From assembly GCA_022781925.1 (NCBI GenBank), contig JALESO010000037.1, forward strand, positions 1-40,578: 40,578 nt of DNA. The letters run 5' to 3'. The stretch comes from Lachnospiraceae bacterium (GTDB taxonomy: Bacteria > Bacillota > Clostridia > Lachnospirales > Lachnospiraceae). Under the pieces are notes generated by a model. That model saw only the letters and a program-made list of their open reading frames with translations. It made no database searches and was not told the origin of the DNA. The position numbers and the translations under genes are program-made. This document shows, piece by piece, positions 34,085-40,578 of the stretch (the first letter of the stretch is position 1; each line of letters begins with the position of its first letter).

Positions 34085-34677
34085 AAGCTGTCCGCTCCAG
34101 ATTGATTTCCGTTTTTTCCGATACTCTTCAGACACACCCGGATACTTTTTCCATTTGGGATCAGAAATGGTGTGTTCTGCTGGTATTCCCTGTAATTAAA
34201 AAATGTCCGCGGAAATGTCCACAGATCCTGAAAAACGATATACAGACAATTCCAGAAGATCATAAGTAAGAAGTAGATCCCGTTTTTCCATCCACCCAGC
34301 ATTCCCCACATGCATAAATATGCACCGGCGAACCACAACACGCCCGGGTGACGGCACAGACCATACACGCCTTCCGTGTATGCCCCACGCAATTTATTTT
34401 CTTCACAGTACGTCTCCTCAAAAGGAAGCGCAAAAAATAAGGTATAAATGAGCAGACCAAGAAAAAACAATGCTCCGATTCCGAATCCGATCATTGTTCC
34501 TCTGTTTCGACTACACTGCCCCCACGCAGAACAGAACTCCGCGATGACCGATGCCACGACAAGAATACTCCCCAAGGCAAAAAATTTCTGCATCAATGCA
34601 TGCTTCATGCAAATACTGTTAATATCATATATAAAATACAGAACAAAACCTGCAGTTCCTAATACAAGCTGCCACAT
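34081..34677 (-). CDS. PEMT/ICMT-like membrane methyltransferase
   Basis: A 198-residue polytopic protein with about five hydrophobic helices and the signature GLCRHPGVLWFAG of phospholipid/isoprenylcysteine methyltransferases, ending FNYREYQQNTPFLIP. It would use S-adenosylmethionine and methylate a lipid or lipid-like acid or amine. ATG 34677 has AGGAG seven bases upstream; an earlier in-frame codon at 34719 is not preceded by one. The four-base overlap with the GH3-like gene implies coupled expression. The substrate is unknown. Confidence 0.72.
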   Translation of the reverse strand: MWQLVLGTAGFVLYFIYDINSICMKHALMQKFFALGSILVVASVIAEFCSAWGQCSRNRGTMIGFGIGALFFLGLLIYTLFFALPFEETYCEENKLRGAYTEGVYGLCRHPGVLWFAGAYLCMWGMLGGWKNGIYFLLMIFWNCLYIVFQDLWTFPRTFFNYREYQQNTPFLIPNGKSIRVCLKSIGKNGNQSGADSL

Positions 34678-34710
34678 CTTCTGTCTCCTGTTTTGATTTA
34701 TATTCCCTAA

Positions 34711-34731
34711 ATATACCATTTACAGGTATAT
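34711..34731. promoter_or_regulatory. Dyad upstream of the methyltransferase-GH3 operon
   Basis: ATATACC-atttaca-GGTATAT, a perfect 7-base dyad 34 bases upstream of the methyltransferase ATG. This is the place for an operator. No regulator is identified and no clear -35/-10 was found beside it. Confidence 0.35.
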
Positions 34732-34810
34732 ATTTCCATTCAATTAAAATTCTTTTCCACAGACTTTTATGCACAGTAAATTATAATAAGGATATGCATG
34801 AAATGCAAGG

Positions 34811-34846
34811 AAAAAAATATCGCCGGTTCCAAAACCGGCGATATCA
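34811..34846 (-). terminator. Terminator of the radical SAM gene
   Basis: Perfect hairpin ATATCGCCGGTT/AACCGGCGATAT with loop ttgg and a seven-T run on the minus strand, about 45 bases past the radical SAM stop. Confidence 0.85.
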
Positions 34847-34891
34847 TTATATTATATTGATATCGGACATTAATTTATATTATTTTTAATG

Positions 34892-35494
34892 TTAATCTTC
34901 CCACGGACGAATGCGGTAAGCTGCACCCACTTCTTCACAGATTTTACGGCACTGCTCCTCCTCTTCTTTCGTGATCGTAGTTTCCACCGTTGTCATCACC
35001 ACGTGTGGTACATGGGCGGTACATTTTTTTGCGAAATCGATCATTGCATCGAAGGACTGATCTCCGAATTTACTGCGTACCAGTTCATGATAGCGCTCTG
35101 CATTCGGTGTATTCAGACTGATGGATACCGTATCCACAAGTCCTTCGAATTCCGGTGTGATATCCCGGTTCCAGATCAGATTTCCCATACCGTTTGTATT
35201 GATGCGCACCGGTTTTGCAAAGGTTTCCTTCACATAAGCAGCCACTTTCAGCAATACCGGCAATGCCTCCGTCGGCTCACCGAAGCCGCAGAATACCACT
35301 TCCTCATACTGTGACATATCAAACTTTGCAAATTCAGCAATGACTTCCTCGGCGGAAGGCTCACGCTCCAGCCACAGATTGTGGGATTCTCCGACATGAT
35401 CCATGGTCTGACGCAGGCAAAACGTACAGGCGCACGGACATTTATTAGTCAGATTCACATACAGATTGTGATGCACTTTGTATAAAATTTCCAT
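34892..35494 (-). CDS. TatD-linked-type radical SAM protein
   Basis: A 200-residue radical SAM protein. CPCACTFC supplies the CxxxCxxC cluster motif near residue 20, followed by FCGFGEPTEALP (SAM-binding GE motif), RINTNGMG and DTVSISLN. It resembles the TatD-associated radical SAM family, but no tatD is present here. Start ATG 35494 has AAGGA seven bases upstream; the GTG at 35530 lacks one. It stands alone with its own terminator. Function unknown. Confidence 0.85.
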   Translation of the reverse strand: MEILYKVHHNLYVNLTNKCPCACTFCLRQTMDHVGESHNLWLEREPSAEEVIAEFAKFDMSQYEEVVFCGFGEPTEALPVLLKVAAYVKETFAKPVRINTNGMGNLIWNRDITPEFEGLVDTVSISLNTPNAERYHELVRSKFGDQSFDAMIDFAKKCTAHVPHVVMTTVETTITKEEEEQCRKICEEVGAAYRIRPWED

Positions 35495-35617
35495 TTTCCA
35501 TTCCTTCTTTCTACGATTATTTATCTCCACTCTTTTTCTATCTCAATTTGTATACCATTCAAAAAACTGTTTTTTTAAAACACCTATGCATTCTCACGGG
35601 CTTATAAAAATGATCCT

Positions 35618-36454
35618 TTATCGTGCCAGCCATCCAAGATGATCTTCAAAACATACTCCATCTGTCAGCGGGATATCCCGTTCAATGGAACTGAGGATGC
35701 ATTTCTTGATAAATGCGGATGCCTTGCGCACCGAGGTTTCAAATGGTACACCGTTCACCGCATCCGCTGCCAGGATCGCTGAAAAAATATCGCCGGTTCC
35801 GGAACGTGATGTACCGATGCGGTGGGTCCGCAGTACTCTACATTCTTTTCCTTTCTCGTAGCAGAGGTTCGCCACAAAGCTTCCCTGAGGGATTCCTGTG
35901 ATCACGACTTTATCCGGTCCCATCCGGCTCAGTGCTTCCGCCATCTGCTCAATCTCTGCCACCGGCCATTTTTCCTTATATGGAGTGTCTGTCAGAATAC
36001 AGGCTTCCGTCAGGTTCGGTGTCAGGATATCCGCATAATGCACCAGTTTCTTCATCTCCAGACACATCTCCATGGTATACGTCGGATACGGCTTTCCATA
36101 ATCTCCCATCACCGGATCGATCAGCACAATGGTTTCATCCCTGCCAAACTCCTGCAGAAAATCCGTCACGATCCCGATCTGCTCCTTTGACCCCAGGAAA
36201 CCGGTACAGATCCCGTCAAAATGCAGATCCAACTCCCGCCACTCTGCGATATACGGTCTCATATGTTCGGTATAATCTTCAAAAAAATAGCTGTCAAATC
36301 CTGTGTGATTGGAAAAAATCGACGTAGGCACCGGACAGCACTGTATCTTCATTGCAGAAATGATCGGCAGTGACACTGCAATGGAACAGCGTCCAAATCC
36401 GGAAAAATCATTTACCACAGCAATTTTTTTCTGATTGTTATGTGATTCTATCAT
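35618..36454 (-). CDS. pdxY: Pyridoxal/pyridoxamine kinase
   Basis: A 278-residue ribokinase-fold kinase of the PdxY/PdxK type, phosphorylating pyridoxal or pyridoxamine to the PLP pathway. Visible: VVNDFSGFGRCS (substrate loop), DPVMGDYGK, PNLTEACIL and the ATP-site GTSRSGTGDIFSA (catalytic Asp in GTGD). Translation start 36454 has only a weak GGTGA upstream. It stands between the radical SAM gene and a membrane protein gene. It may supply PLP to enzymes such as the window's class III PLP enzyme, but no direct link is seen. Confidence 0.9.
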   Translation of the reverse strand: MIESHNNQKKIAVVNDFSGFGRCSIAVSLPIISAMKIQCCPVPTSIFSNHTGFDSYFFEDYTEHMRPYIAEWRELDLHFDGICTGFLGSKEQIGIVTDFLQEFGRDETIVLIDPVMGDYGKPYPTYTMEMCLEMKKLVHYADILTPNLTEACILTDTPYKEKWPVAEIEQMAEALSRMGPDKVVITGIPQGSFVANLCYEKGKECRVLRTHRIGTSRSGTGDIFSAILAADAVNGVPFETSVRKASAFIKKCILSSIERDIPLTDGVCFEDHLGWLAR

Positions 36455-36500
36455 AAAACTTTTCTGTCACCATCTTTCTCTTGCATCTCTTATACATAAC

Positions 36501-36534
36501 AAAAAAACTGACCTTTTTCAAGAGCCAGTTTTTA
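36501..36534 (-). terminator. Terminator of the small membrane-protein gene
   Basis: AAAAACTGgctc...gtCAGTTTTTTT hairpin with a T-run on the minus strand, 30 bases beyond the stop. The stem is AT-rich and short. Confidence 0.5.
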
Positions 36535-36563
36535 CTGTTACTACCATACCACTTTTCTATCTG

Positions 36564-37028
36564 TTACAATTTAGAAATCATGCTGATGACCCCCGCACTT
36601 GCCAGGGTCATGATCATTCCGGCCACTGCATTTCCGCACATTACACACAGGATCGTGACCTGCGGTTTCATATTCAGCACACCGGCAATGATGCTTCCTG
36701 TCCATGTTCCGGTACCCGGGATCGGCACTGCCACATATGCGAAAATCGCCCATGGACCGTACTTGCGGATCTTATCCTTATTTTTCAAAACCATTTTATC
36801 GATCCATCCGATGAACCGCTTAAACAAACCGTGCTTTTTGCACTCCACATAAAACCAGTGTGTAAAAAAAGCCAGAAAACAGACCACGAAAAAACTGCCG
36901 GTCAGTGCCATCAGATATGCCTGCCATGGAGCAAGCTGCAATGCCATCCCGAAGGGAATTGCCCCTTTGACCTCCACGGCCGGTATCATTGCCACTAAAA
37001 ATGTATAGATCAATTTTGGAAAAACCAT
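36564..37028 (-). CDS. Small multidrug-export-type membrane protein (COG2426-like)
   Basis: 154 residues, about four hydrophobic segments, and the signatures IPAVEVKGAIPFGMAL near the start and PIPGTGTWTGSIIAGVL in the middle. These match the putative small multidrug export family; transport has not been generally proven. GGAGG is eight bases before ATG 37028, so the GTG at 37037 is not used. It is 91 bases upstream of pdxY's position on the same strand; no operon is implied. Confidence 0.82.
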   Translation of the reverse strand: MVFPKLIYTFLVAMIPAVEVKGAIPFGMALQLAPWQAYLMALTGSFFVVCFLAFFTHWFYVECKKHGLFKRFIGWIDKMVLKNKDKIRKYGPWAIFAYVAVPIPGTGTWTGSIIAGVLNMKPQVTILCVMCGNAVAGMIMTLASAGVISMISKL

Positions 37029-37345
37029 TTGTTCCACCTCCCGACGAATTTCCTGCTTTCGGAATTTCCCTTACCACTTATTTACTCGTTATTTATCACG
37101 CAGTATCTATTTACATGTACGTCTTTGTAACGTACATTCTCATATACTTCCAATCGGTTCTAAATAAGTTGTAGCAAGTTTTTCTACCTATGTAAATAGG
37201 GTTCAGAAATTCTTAAAATTTATTCAGGATTCGACAAGAATCTCCTTCTGATTTTTCACTTTACCTTCACTGAAACCGCTGATTTTTCTATCATTCAGCG
37301 GTTCTTTTATTTCAAGAATGCCAGAGGAATCCCCGGCTCATTTAA
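37029..37345. other. Gene-free stretch between the small membrane-protein gene and trkH
   Basis: About 315 bases with no gene. It contains the dyad ATGTACGT/ACGTACAT (37115-37137) in the leader of the downstream gene, a small CCTAT/ATAGG hairpin (about 37188-37200), and the trkH hairpin terminator. The remainder is AT-rich leader sequence. Confidence 0.5.
37274..37303 (-). terminator. Hairpin after trkH
   Basis: AACCGCTGA (37274-37282) and TCAGCGGTT (37295-37303) form a 9-base stem about 43 bases past the trkH stop. On the minus strand the T-tract is poor; on the plus strand CTTTTATTT follows. Confidence 0.5.
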
Positions 37346-38836
37346 TCAGACACTTGTTTTTATATGTTTGTTTTTCTTCTGCTTGATGCGGCGCTTCAGC
37401 AGTCCCCGCCAGCTCGGCGGATACAGCAGGATCAGTACCGGGAAGATTTCCAGACGTCCCGCCAGCATATCAAAGATATAGACATACTTGCTGAATATGG
37501 ATGCATCTCCAAAGTTGCAGGCCGGACCGTACTTTCCAAGACCCGGGCCGATATTGTTAAACGTACCGAGCACAGAGGAAAATCCGCTGATCAGATCCGT
37601 TCCGTCGATACATACCAGAAACGTAGACAGAATGATCAGCAGGATATATGCCGTAAAATATACATTAATGCCACGGATGGCTTCCTCATCTACGGTTTTT
37701 CCATCCATTTTGATCTTCTTGACACTCTTCGGGAACAGATAGGAATTCAGTTCCCGCAGAGCGGACTTCACAGACAGCAAAAAACGGCTGACTTTCATAC
37801 CACCGCCGGTACTTCCGGCACAGGCTCCGATCACCATCAGAAACAGCATCACATAACGGGACAGGGACGGCCACTGGTCAAAATCCACTGTCATAAATCC
37901 TGTCGTCGTGATGATGGAACCTACCTGGAAAGATGTATCCCGCAAGTGGGTCAGTACATTTCCCACCCAGCCGTAAGTATTTGTCATAATGATCAGTATC
38001 GCCGCCAGGATCACACCAAAATAAGCCCAGACTTCTTCCATATGAAGGAGCTGCTTCCATTTGCCCAGCAGTAAAAAGTAAAAGGCATTAAAGTTCACGC
38101 CGAATAAGATCATAAAAATGGTTACTACCCACTGGATATACGGGGAACAGCTTGCCAGACTGTCATTGCGTATGCCGAATCCTCCGGTTCCCGCCGTGGA
38201 AAATGCCGTAGTCACAGACTCAAAAAAGGACATTCTTCCACACAGCAGCAGCACAACTAAAATTAATGTCAGTCCCAGATAGATCACGTACAGGATCCGT
38301 GCCGTATGCATCATACGCGGCACCAGTTTTCCCACAGCCGGGCCCGGGCTTTCCGCCCGTAGCAGATTCATGTTGGAACCGCCGGTCATCTGAATGACCG
38401 CCAGCAAAAATACGAGAACACCCATACCGCCGATCCAGTGTGTAAAACTGCGCCAGAACAGCATACAATAAGACAGGCTTTCCACGTCACTCAGGATCGT
38501 AGAACCTGTGGTCGTAAATCCGGATACCGTCTCAAACAGTGCATCCGTAAAGGACGGGATCTGTCCGCTTAGAAAAAATGGCAGACAACCGATCACACTC
38601 ATGATGATCCAGCTCATGGCTGTGGCAATACAGCCCTCTCTCATATAAAATACGTTACTCTCCGGTTTTCTATGTGTGACAAATGTACCAAACGCCAGAC
38701 TGCAGGCCGCCACCACAGCAAACCATACGCCGGGCTGTTCCCGGTAGATCAGCGCCACCAGAACCGGAATCAGCATGAACAGCCCTTCCAGTTTCATAAT
38801 CCAGCCTAATATATAGGCAATCATTGCTTTATTCAT
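37346..38836 (-). CDS. trkH: TrkH potassium channel subunit
   Basis: A 496-residue Trk/Ktr membrane subunit with four MPM repeats: VSGFTTTGSTIL, STAGTGGFGIRND, TTTGFMTVDFD, and FNNIGPGLG, the pore-loop Gly residues being conserved. It moves K+ with TrkA control. It has 13 bases to the trkA stop and is the second gene of the operon. The basic C-terminal tail is KRRIKQKKNKHIK. No odd features. Confidence 0.95.
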   Translation of the reverse strand: MNKAMIAYILGWIMKLEGLFMLIPVLVALIYREQPGVWFAVVAACSLAFGTFVTHRKPESNVFYMREGCIATAMSWIIMSVIGCLPFFLSGQIPSFTDALFETVSGFTTTGSTILSDVESLSYCMLFWRSFTHWIGGMGVLVFLLAVIQMTGGSNMNLLRAESPGPAVGKLVPRMMHTARILYVIYLGLTLILVVLLLCGRMSFFESVTTAFSTAGTGGFGIRNDSLASCSPYIQWVVTIFMILFGVNFNAFYFLLLGKWKQLLHMEEVWAYFGVILAAILIIMTNTYGWVGNVLTHLRDTSFQVGSIITTTGFMTVDFDQWPSLSRYVMLFLMVIGACAGSTGGGMKVSRFLLSVKSALRELNSYLFPKSVKKIKMDGKTVDEEAIRGINVYFTAYILLIILSTFLVCIDGTDLISGFSSVLGTFNNIGPGLGKYGPACNFGDASIFSKYVYIFDMLAGRLEIFPVLILLYPPSWRGLLKRRIKQKKNKHIKTSV

Positions 38837-38849
38837 ATGTGCCCTCCAC

Positions 38850-40247
38850 CTACCGTAAAATATCCTCTATGTCGTGGAATCCGGTATTTGTCGTAACAAT
38901 GATCACCGTATCTCCGCCCTGGATCATATCATTTCCACCCGGGATGATGATCTTCCCATTGTGATTGATACATGCCACCAGCAGGTTTTTCTTCAGTTTC
39001 AGCTGCGCCAGCGGTACATTTACCACCGGAGACTGATCACCTACCACAAATTCGATGGCTTCCACACGCTCATCAAACAGATGGATCATCGTCTCGATAT
39101 TATTATTCATGGTCGCCGTTTTGGAACGGACAAAGGCAATGATCGCCTCGGAAGTAATGTATTTCGGATAAACCACGCTTCCCAGATCCAACTGGTCAAT
39201 AACGTTGGTATATGTGATCCGGTTGATCTTCGTAACGACTTTCGCATTGGATACTTCCTTTGCATACAGCGTCAGCATAATATTTTCTTCGTCGATACCG
39301 GTCAGCGGAACCAGAGACTCTGTGTTGCAGATTCCGATCTCGTTTAACAGTTCCTCGCTGGTACCGTCACCGTTTACCACGATAGCCTGCGGGAGCAGCA
39401 CGCTCAGCTCCTCACAGCGCTCTTTTTTATTTTCCACGATCTGTACGGAGATACCGAGACCGATCAGACGTTTTGCCAGATAGTAAGCCGCACGGCCTCC
39501 GCCGACGATGATACAGCTTTTTACTTGATGGGTCTGGAATCCGTTTTTCTTCAGAAATTTTCTTCCATCCCGCACCGGTGCGATAAAACTGATGACATCT
39601 CCCGCCGCCAGTTCAAAGTCACCGCCAGGAATGTATACTTCACCGCTTCGCTCCACGGCACAGATCAGTACCGCACCAGAAAGTTCCTGCACCAGTTTCG
39701 CAATCTTTTTACCGGTCAGAATATTTCCCTCCGGCAGCTTGATACGGACCATTTCCGCATGTCCTCTGGCAAAGGGCGCAACATCCAGTGCCGTCGGCAT
39801 ATATAAGATCCGGGCGATCGCATTGGCTGCTTCCTGCTCCGGATTGATCATCATCGCCAGTCCGAGTTTTTCTTTCAGATAAGCTTTCTCTTCACTGTAA
39901 TCCGGTGTCCGCACCCGGGCAATGACCTCACAGTGTCCGGAACGTTTTGCCACCAGACAGCAGAGCAGATTCAGTTCATCAGAATCCGTCACCGCGATCA
40001 GAATATCCGTGTTTTCGATGCCAGCATCTTTCAATACCGTAAAGCTGGCCCCATTTCCAACTACACCGTACACATCATACATATTTGTCACGCTCTGCAG
40101 ACGGGCCGCATTTTTATCAATGACAGAAATATCATGGCCTTCCCTGCTGAGGCGTTCCACCAGTGTAACACCGACTTTTCCACACCCAACGATCATAATG
40201 TTCAATCCTCCACTGCGAGGATTGGTTCTTTTTTCCTTTTGAAACAT
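38850..40247 (-). CDS. trkA: TrkA potassium-uptake regulator with two RCK modules
   Basis: 465 residues with duplicated RCK domains: first Rossmann IMIVGCGKVGVTLVERL with VGNGAS, first RCK_C near 140-220, second Rossmann CIIVGGGRAAYYLAKRLIG, and a second RCK_C ending GGDTVIIVTT. It binds NAD(H)/nucleotides and gates TrkH. Start: ATG 40247 with GAGGGAG upstream is retained; ATG 40196 (GGAGG ten bases before) would start directly at the Rossmann fold and is a serious alternative. It follows a leader with a hairpin terminator. Confidence 0.94.
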   Translation of the reverse strand: MFQKEKRTNPRSGGLNIMIVGCGKVGVTLVERLSREGHDISVIDKNAARLQSVTNMYDVYGVVGNGASFTVLKDAGIENTDILIAVTDSDELNLLCCLVAKRSGHCEVIARVRTPDYSEEKAYLKEKLGLAMMINPEQEAANAIARILYMPTALDVAPFARGHAEMVRIKLPEGNILTGKKIAKLVQELSGAVLICAVERSGEVYIPGGDFELAAGDVISFIAPVRDGRKFLKKNGFQTHQVKSCIIVGGGRAAYYLAKRLIGLGISVQIVENKKERCEELSVLLPQAIVVNGDGTSEELLNEIGICNTESLVPLTGIDEENIMLTLYAKEVSNAKVVTKINRITYTNVIDQLDLGSVVYPKYITSEAIIAFVRSKTATMNNNIETMIHLFDERVEAIEFVVGDQSPVVNVPLAQLKLKKNLLVACINHNGKIIIPGGNDMIQGGDTVIIVTTNTGFHDIEDILR

Positions 40248-40309
40248 AATACTCCCTCTTCATCCTGTTGTGAATCAAGTGGACGCATGTTGTATATTTC
40301 CTATCAAAT

Positions 40310-40361
40310 AAAAAAAGATGGGCCTGCGTTCTCCTTTTGTTTATGAATTATTTTTGCCCAT
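40310..40361 (-). terminator. Terminator-like hairpin in the trkA leader
   Basis: On the minus strand ATGGGC pairs with GCCCAT across 32 bases and is followed by CTTTTTTTATTT. It starts just after the predicted transcription start and ends about 65 bases before the trkA ATG, so it could attenuate trkA-trkH. Confidence 0.5.
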
Positions 40362-40366
40362 GCTTA

Positions 40367-40399
40367 GACAGTTATACTATATCTGTCCGGAAAAAGCAA
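40367..40399 (-). promoter_or_regulatory. Promoter of trkA-trkH with overlapping dyad
   Basis: On the minus strand TTGCTT (40394-40399) and TATAAC (40371-40376) are 17 bases apart. GACAG...CTGTC (40367-40387) overlaps the -10 box and may be an operator. Confidence 0.55.
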
Positions 40400-40439
40400 G
40401 ACGAACACTATATTTTTATTGCTGTTCACATATACCAAT

Positions 40440-40510
40440 AAAAAAGTGTCTTCGACACTTCAACTCCCCTGCCCCTCAATCATGAGGGGTAAGGGGTTTC
40501 TTTTTTATTA
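40440..40510. terminator. Two hairpins before the right-edge gene
   Basis: AAGTGTC-ttc-GACACTT (40445-40461) with a T-run on the minus strand, and CCCCTgCCCCTC-aatcat-GAGGGGtaAGGGG followed by TTTCTTTTTT on the plus strand. They could be terminators for both directions or the hairpins near the end of a mobile element. Confidence 0.6.
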
Positions 40511-40531
40511 ATAATCATTCATAATAGTCTC

Positions 40532-40578
40532 ATGAGTAATGTATTACAGGATATTTTCAAAGACCATTATGAAGAAAT
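40532..40578 (+). CDS. Start of a probable IS91-type transposase, cut by window edge
   Basis: Only 15 codons are visible, MSNVLQDIFKDHYEE. They resemble the start of zinc-binding-domain IS91/IS801-type transposases of gut Firmicutes (from memory). No clear Shine-Dalgarno precedes it. The hairpins before it suit an element end. Identification is tentative because the zinc finger and catalytic domain lie outside the window. Confidence 0.45.
   Translation, partial: MSNVLQDIFKDHYEE

Noticed and set aside
34084-34135. Longer start of the GH3-like gene
   Set aside because: The extra codons lie inside the methyltransferase gene, and the ATGA overlap at 34081-34084 is a better start.
1-40578. tRNA or rRNA genes
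   Set aside because: No cloverleaf-like segment or conserved rRNA stretch was recognised on either strand; only the T-box RNA leader was supported.

Overview
The window looks like chromosome from a Clostridia/Lachnospiraceae-type gut Firmicute. The signs are strong AGGAGG-type ribosome binding sites, TTGACA/TATAAT promoters with 17-bp spacing, a T-box leader, a GatCAB transamidation operon, LtaS-like and Feo genes, and best family matches to Clostridia throughout. Almost all genes lie on the minus strand. The plus-strand exceptions are a sigma-54 activator, an LtaS-like gene, a regulator remnant, and a probable transposase start at the right edge. No rRNA, tRNA or CRISPR array was seen.

Layout from left to right. 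(1) A ClpX-type unfoldase running off the left edge. (2) An orphan AAA ATPase/nuclease-like gene whose promoter sits inside repeated TAACCCAT motifs, followed by about 0.6 kb of gene-free DNA with hairpin repeats. (3) A T-box-controlled cluster: aspS (archaeal-type, probably non-discriminating), a GNAT-GatC fusion, gatA and gatB, which together make Asn-tRNA and/or Gln-tRNA indirectly. (4) A sigma-54 module: a PAS-AAA-Fis activator divergent from brnQ and a YtcJ-type amidohydrolase, with a recognisable -24/-12 promoter and two matched dyads. (5) An LtaS-like phosphoglycerol transferase. (6) A molybdenum-hydroxylase maturation pair (domain-permuted XdhC and a MocA-like transferase) and uridine phosphorylase. 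(7) An RpiR-controlled pair: a dicarboxylate/amino-acid symporter and a glutamate-1-semialdehyde-aminomutase-like enzyme. (8) A MerR-LysR-carboxymuconolactone decarboxylase-flavodoxin stress cluster. (9) The feo iron operon (two feoA, feoB and a 47-residue Cys-rich protein) with an upstream 40-bp-periodic repeat array. (10) A three-gene operon of PEMT/ICMT-like methyltransferase, GH3-like acyl-adenylating enzyme and a membrane GAF-GGDEF-HD-GYP protein whose GGDEF metal site is degenerate. (11) A TatD-linked-type radical SAM protein, pyridoxal kinase and a small multidrug-export-type membrane protein. (12) trkH/trkA potassium uptake with a leader hairpin, and the start of a probable IS91-type transposase.

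The most unusual items are the in-frame GNAT-GatC fusion inside a T-box/transamidation operon, the methyltransferase-GH3-c-di-GMP operon, the 40-bp-periodic array upstream of feo, the complete sigma-54 module, the RpiR operators bracketing a promoter, a hairpin family with a conserved loop on non-homologous stems, and a ClpX that lacks the RKH loop. All functional statements rest on reading motifs by eye. No database search was possible.
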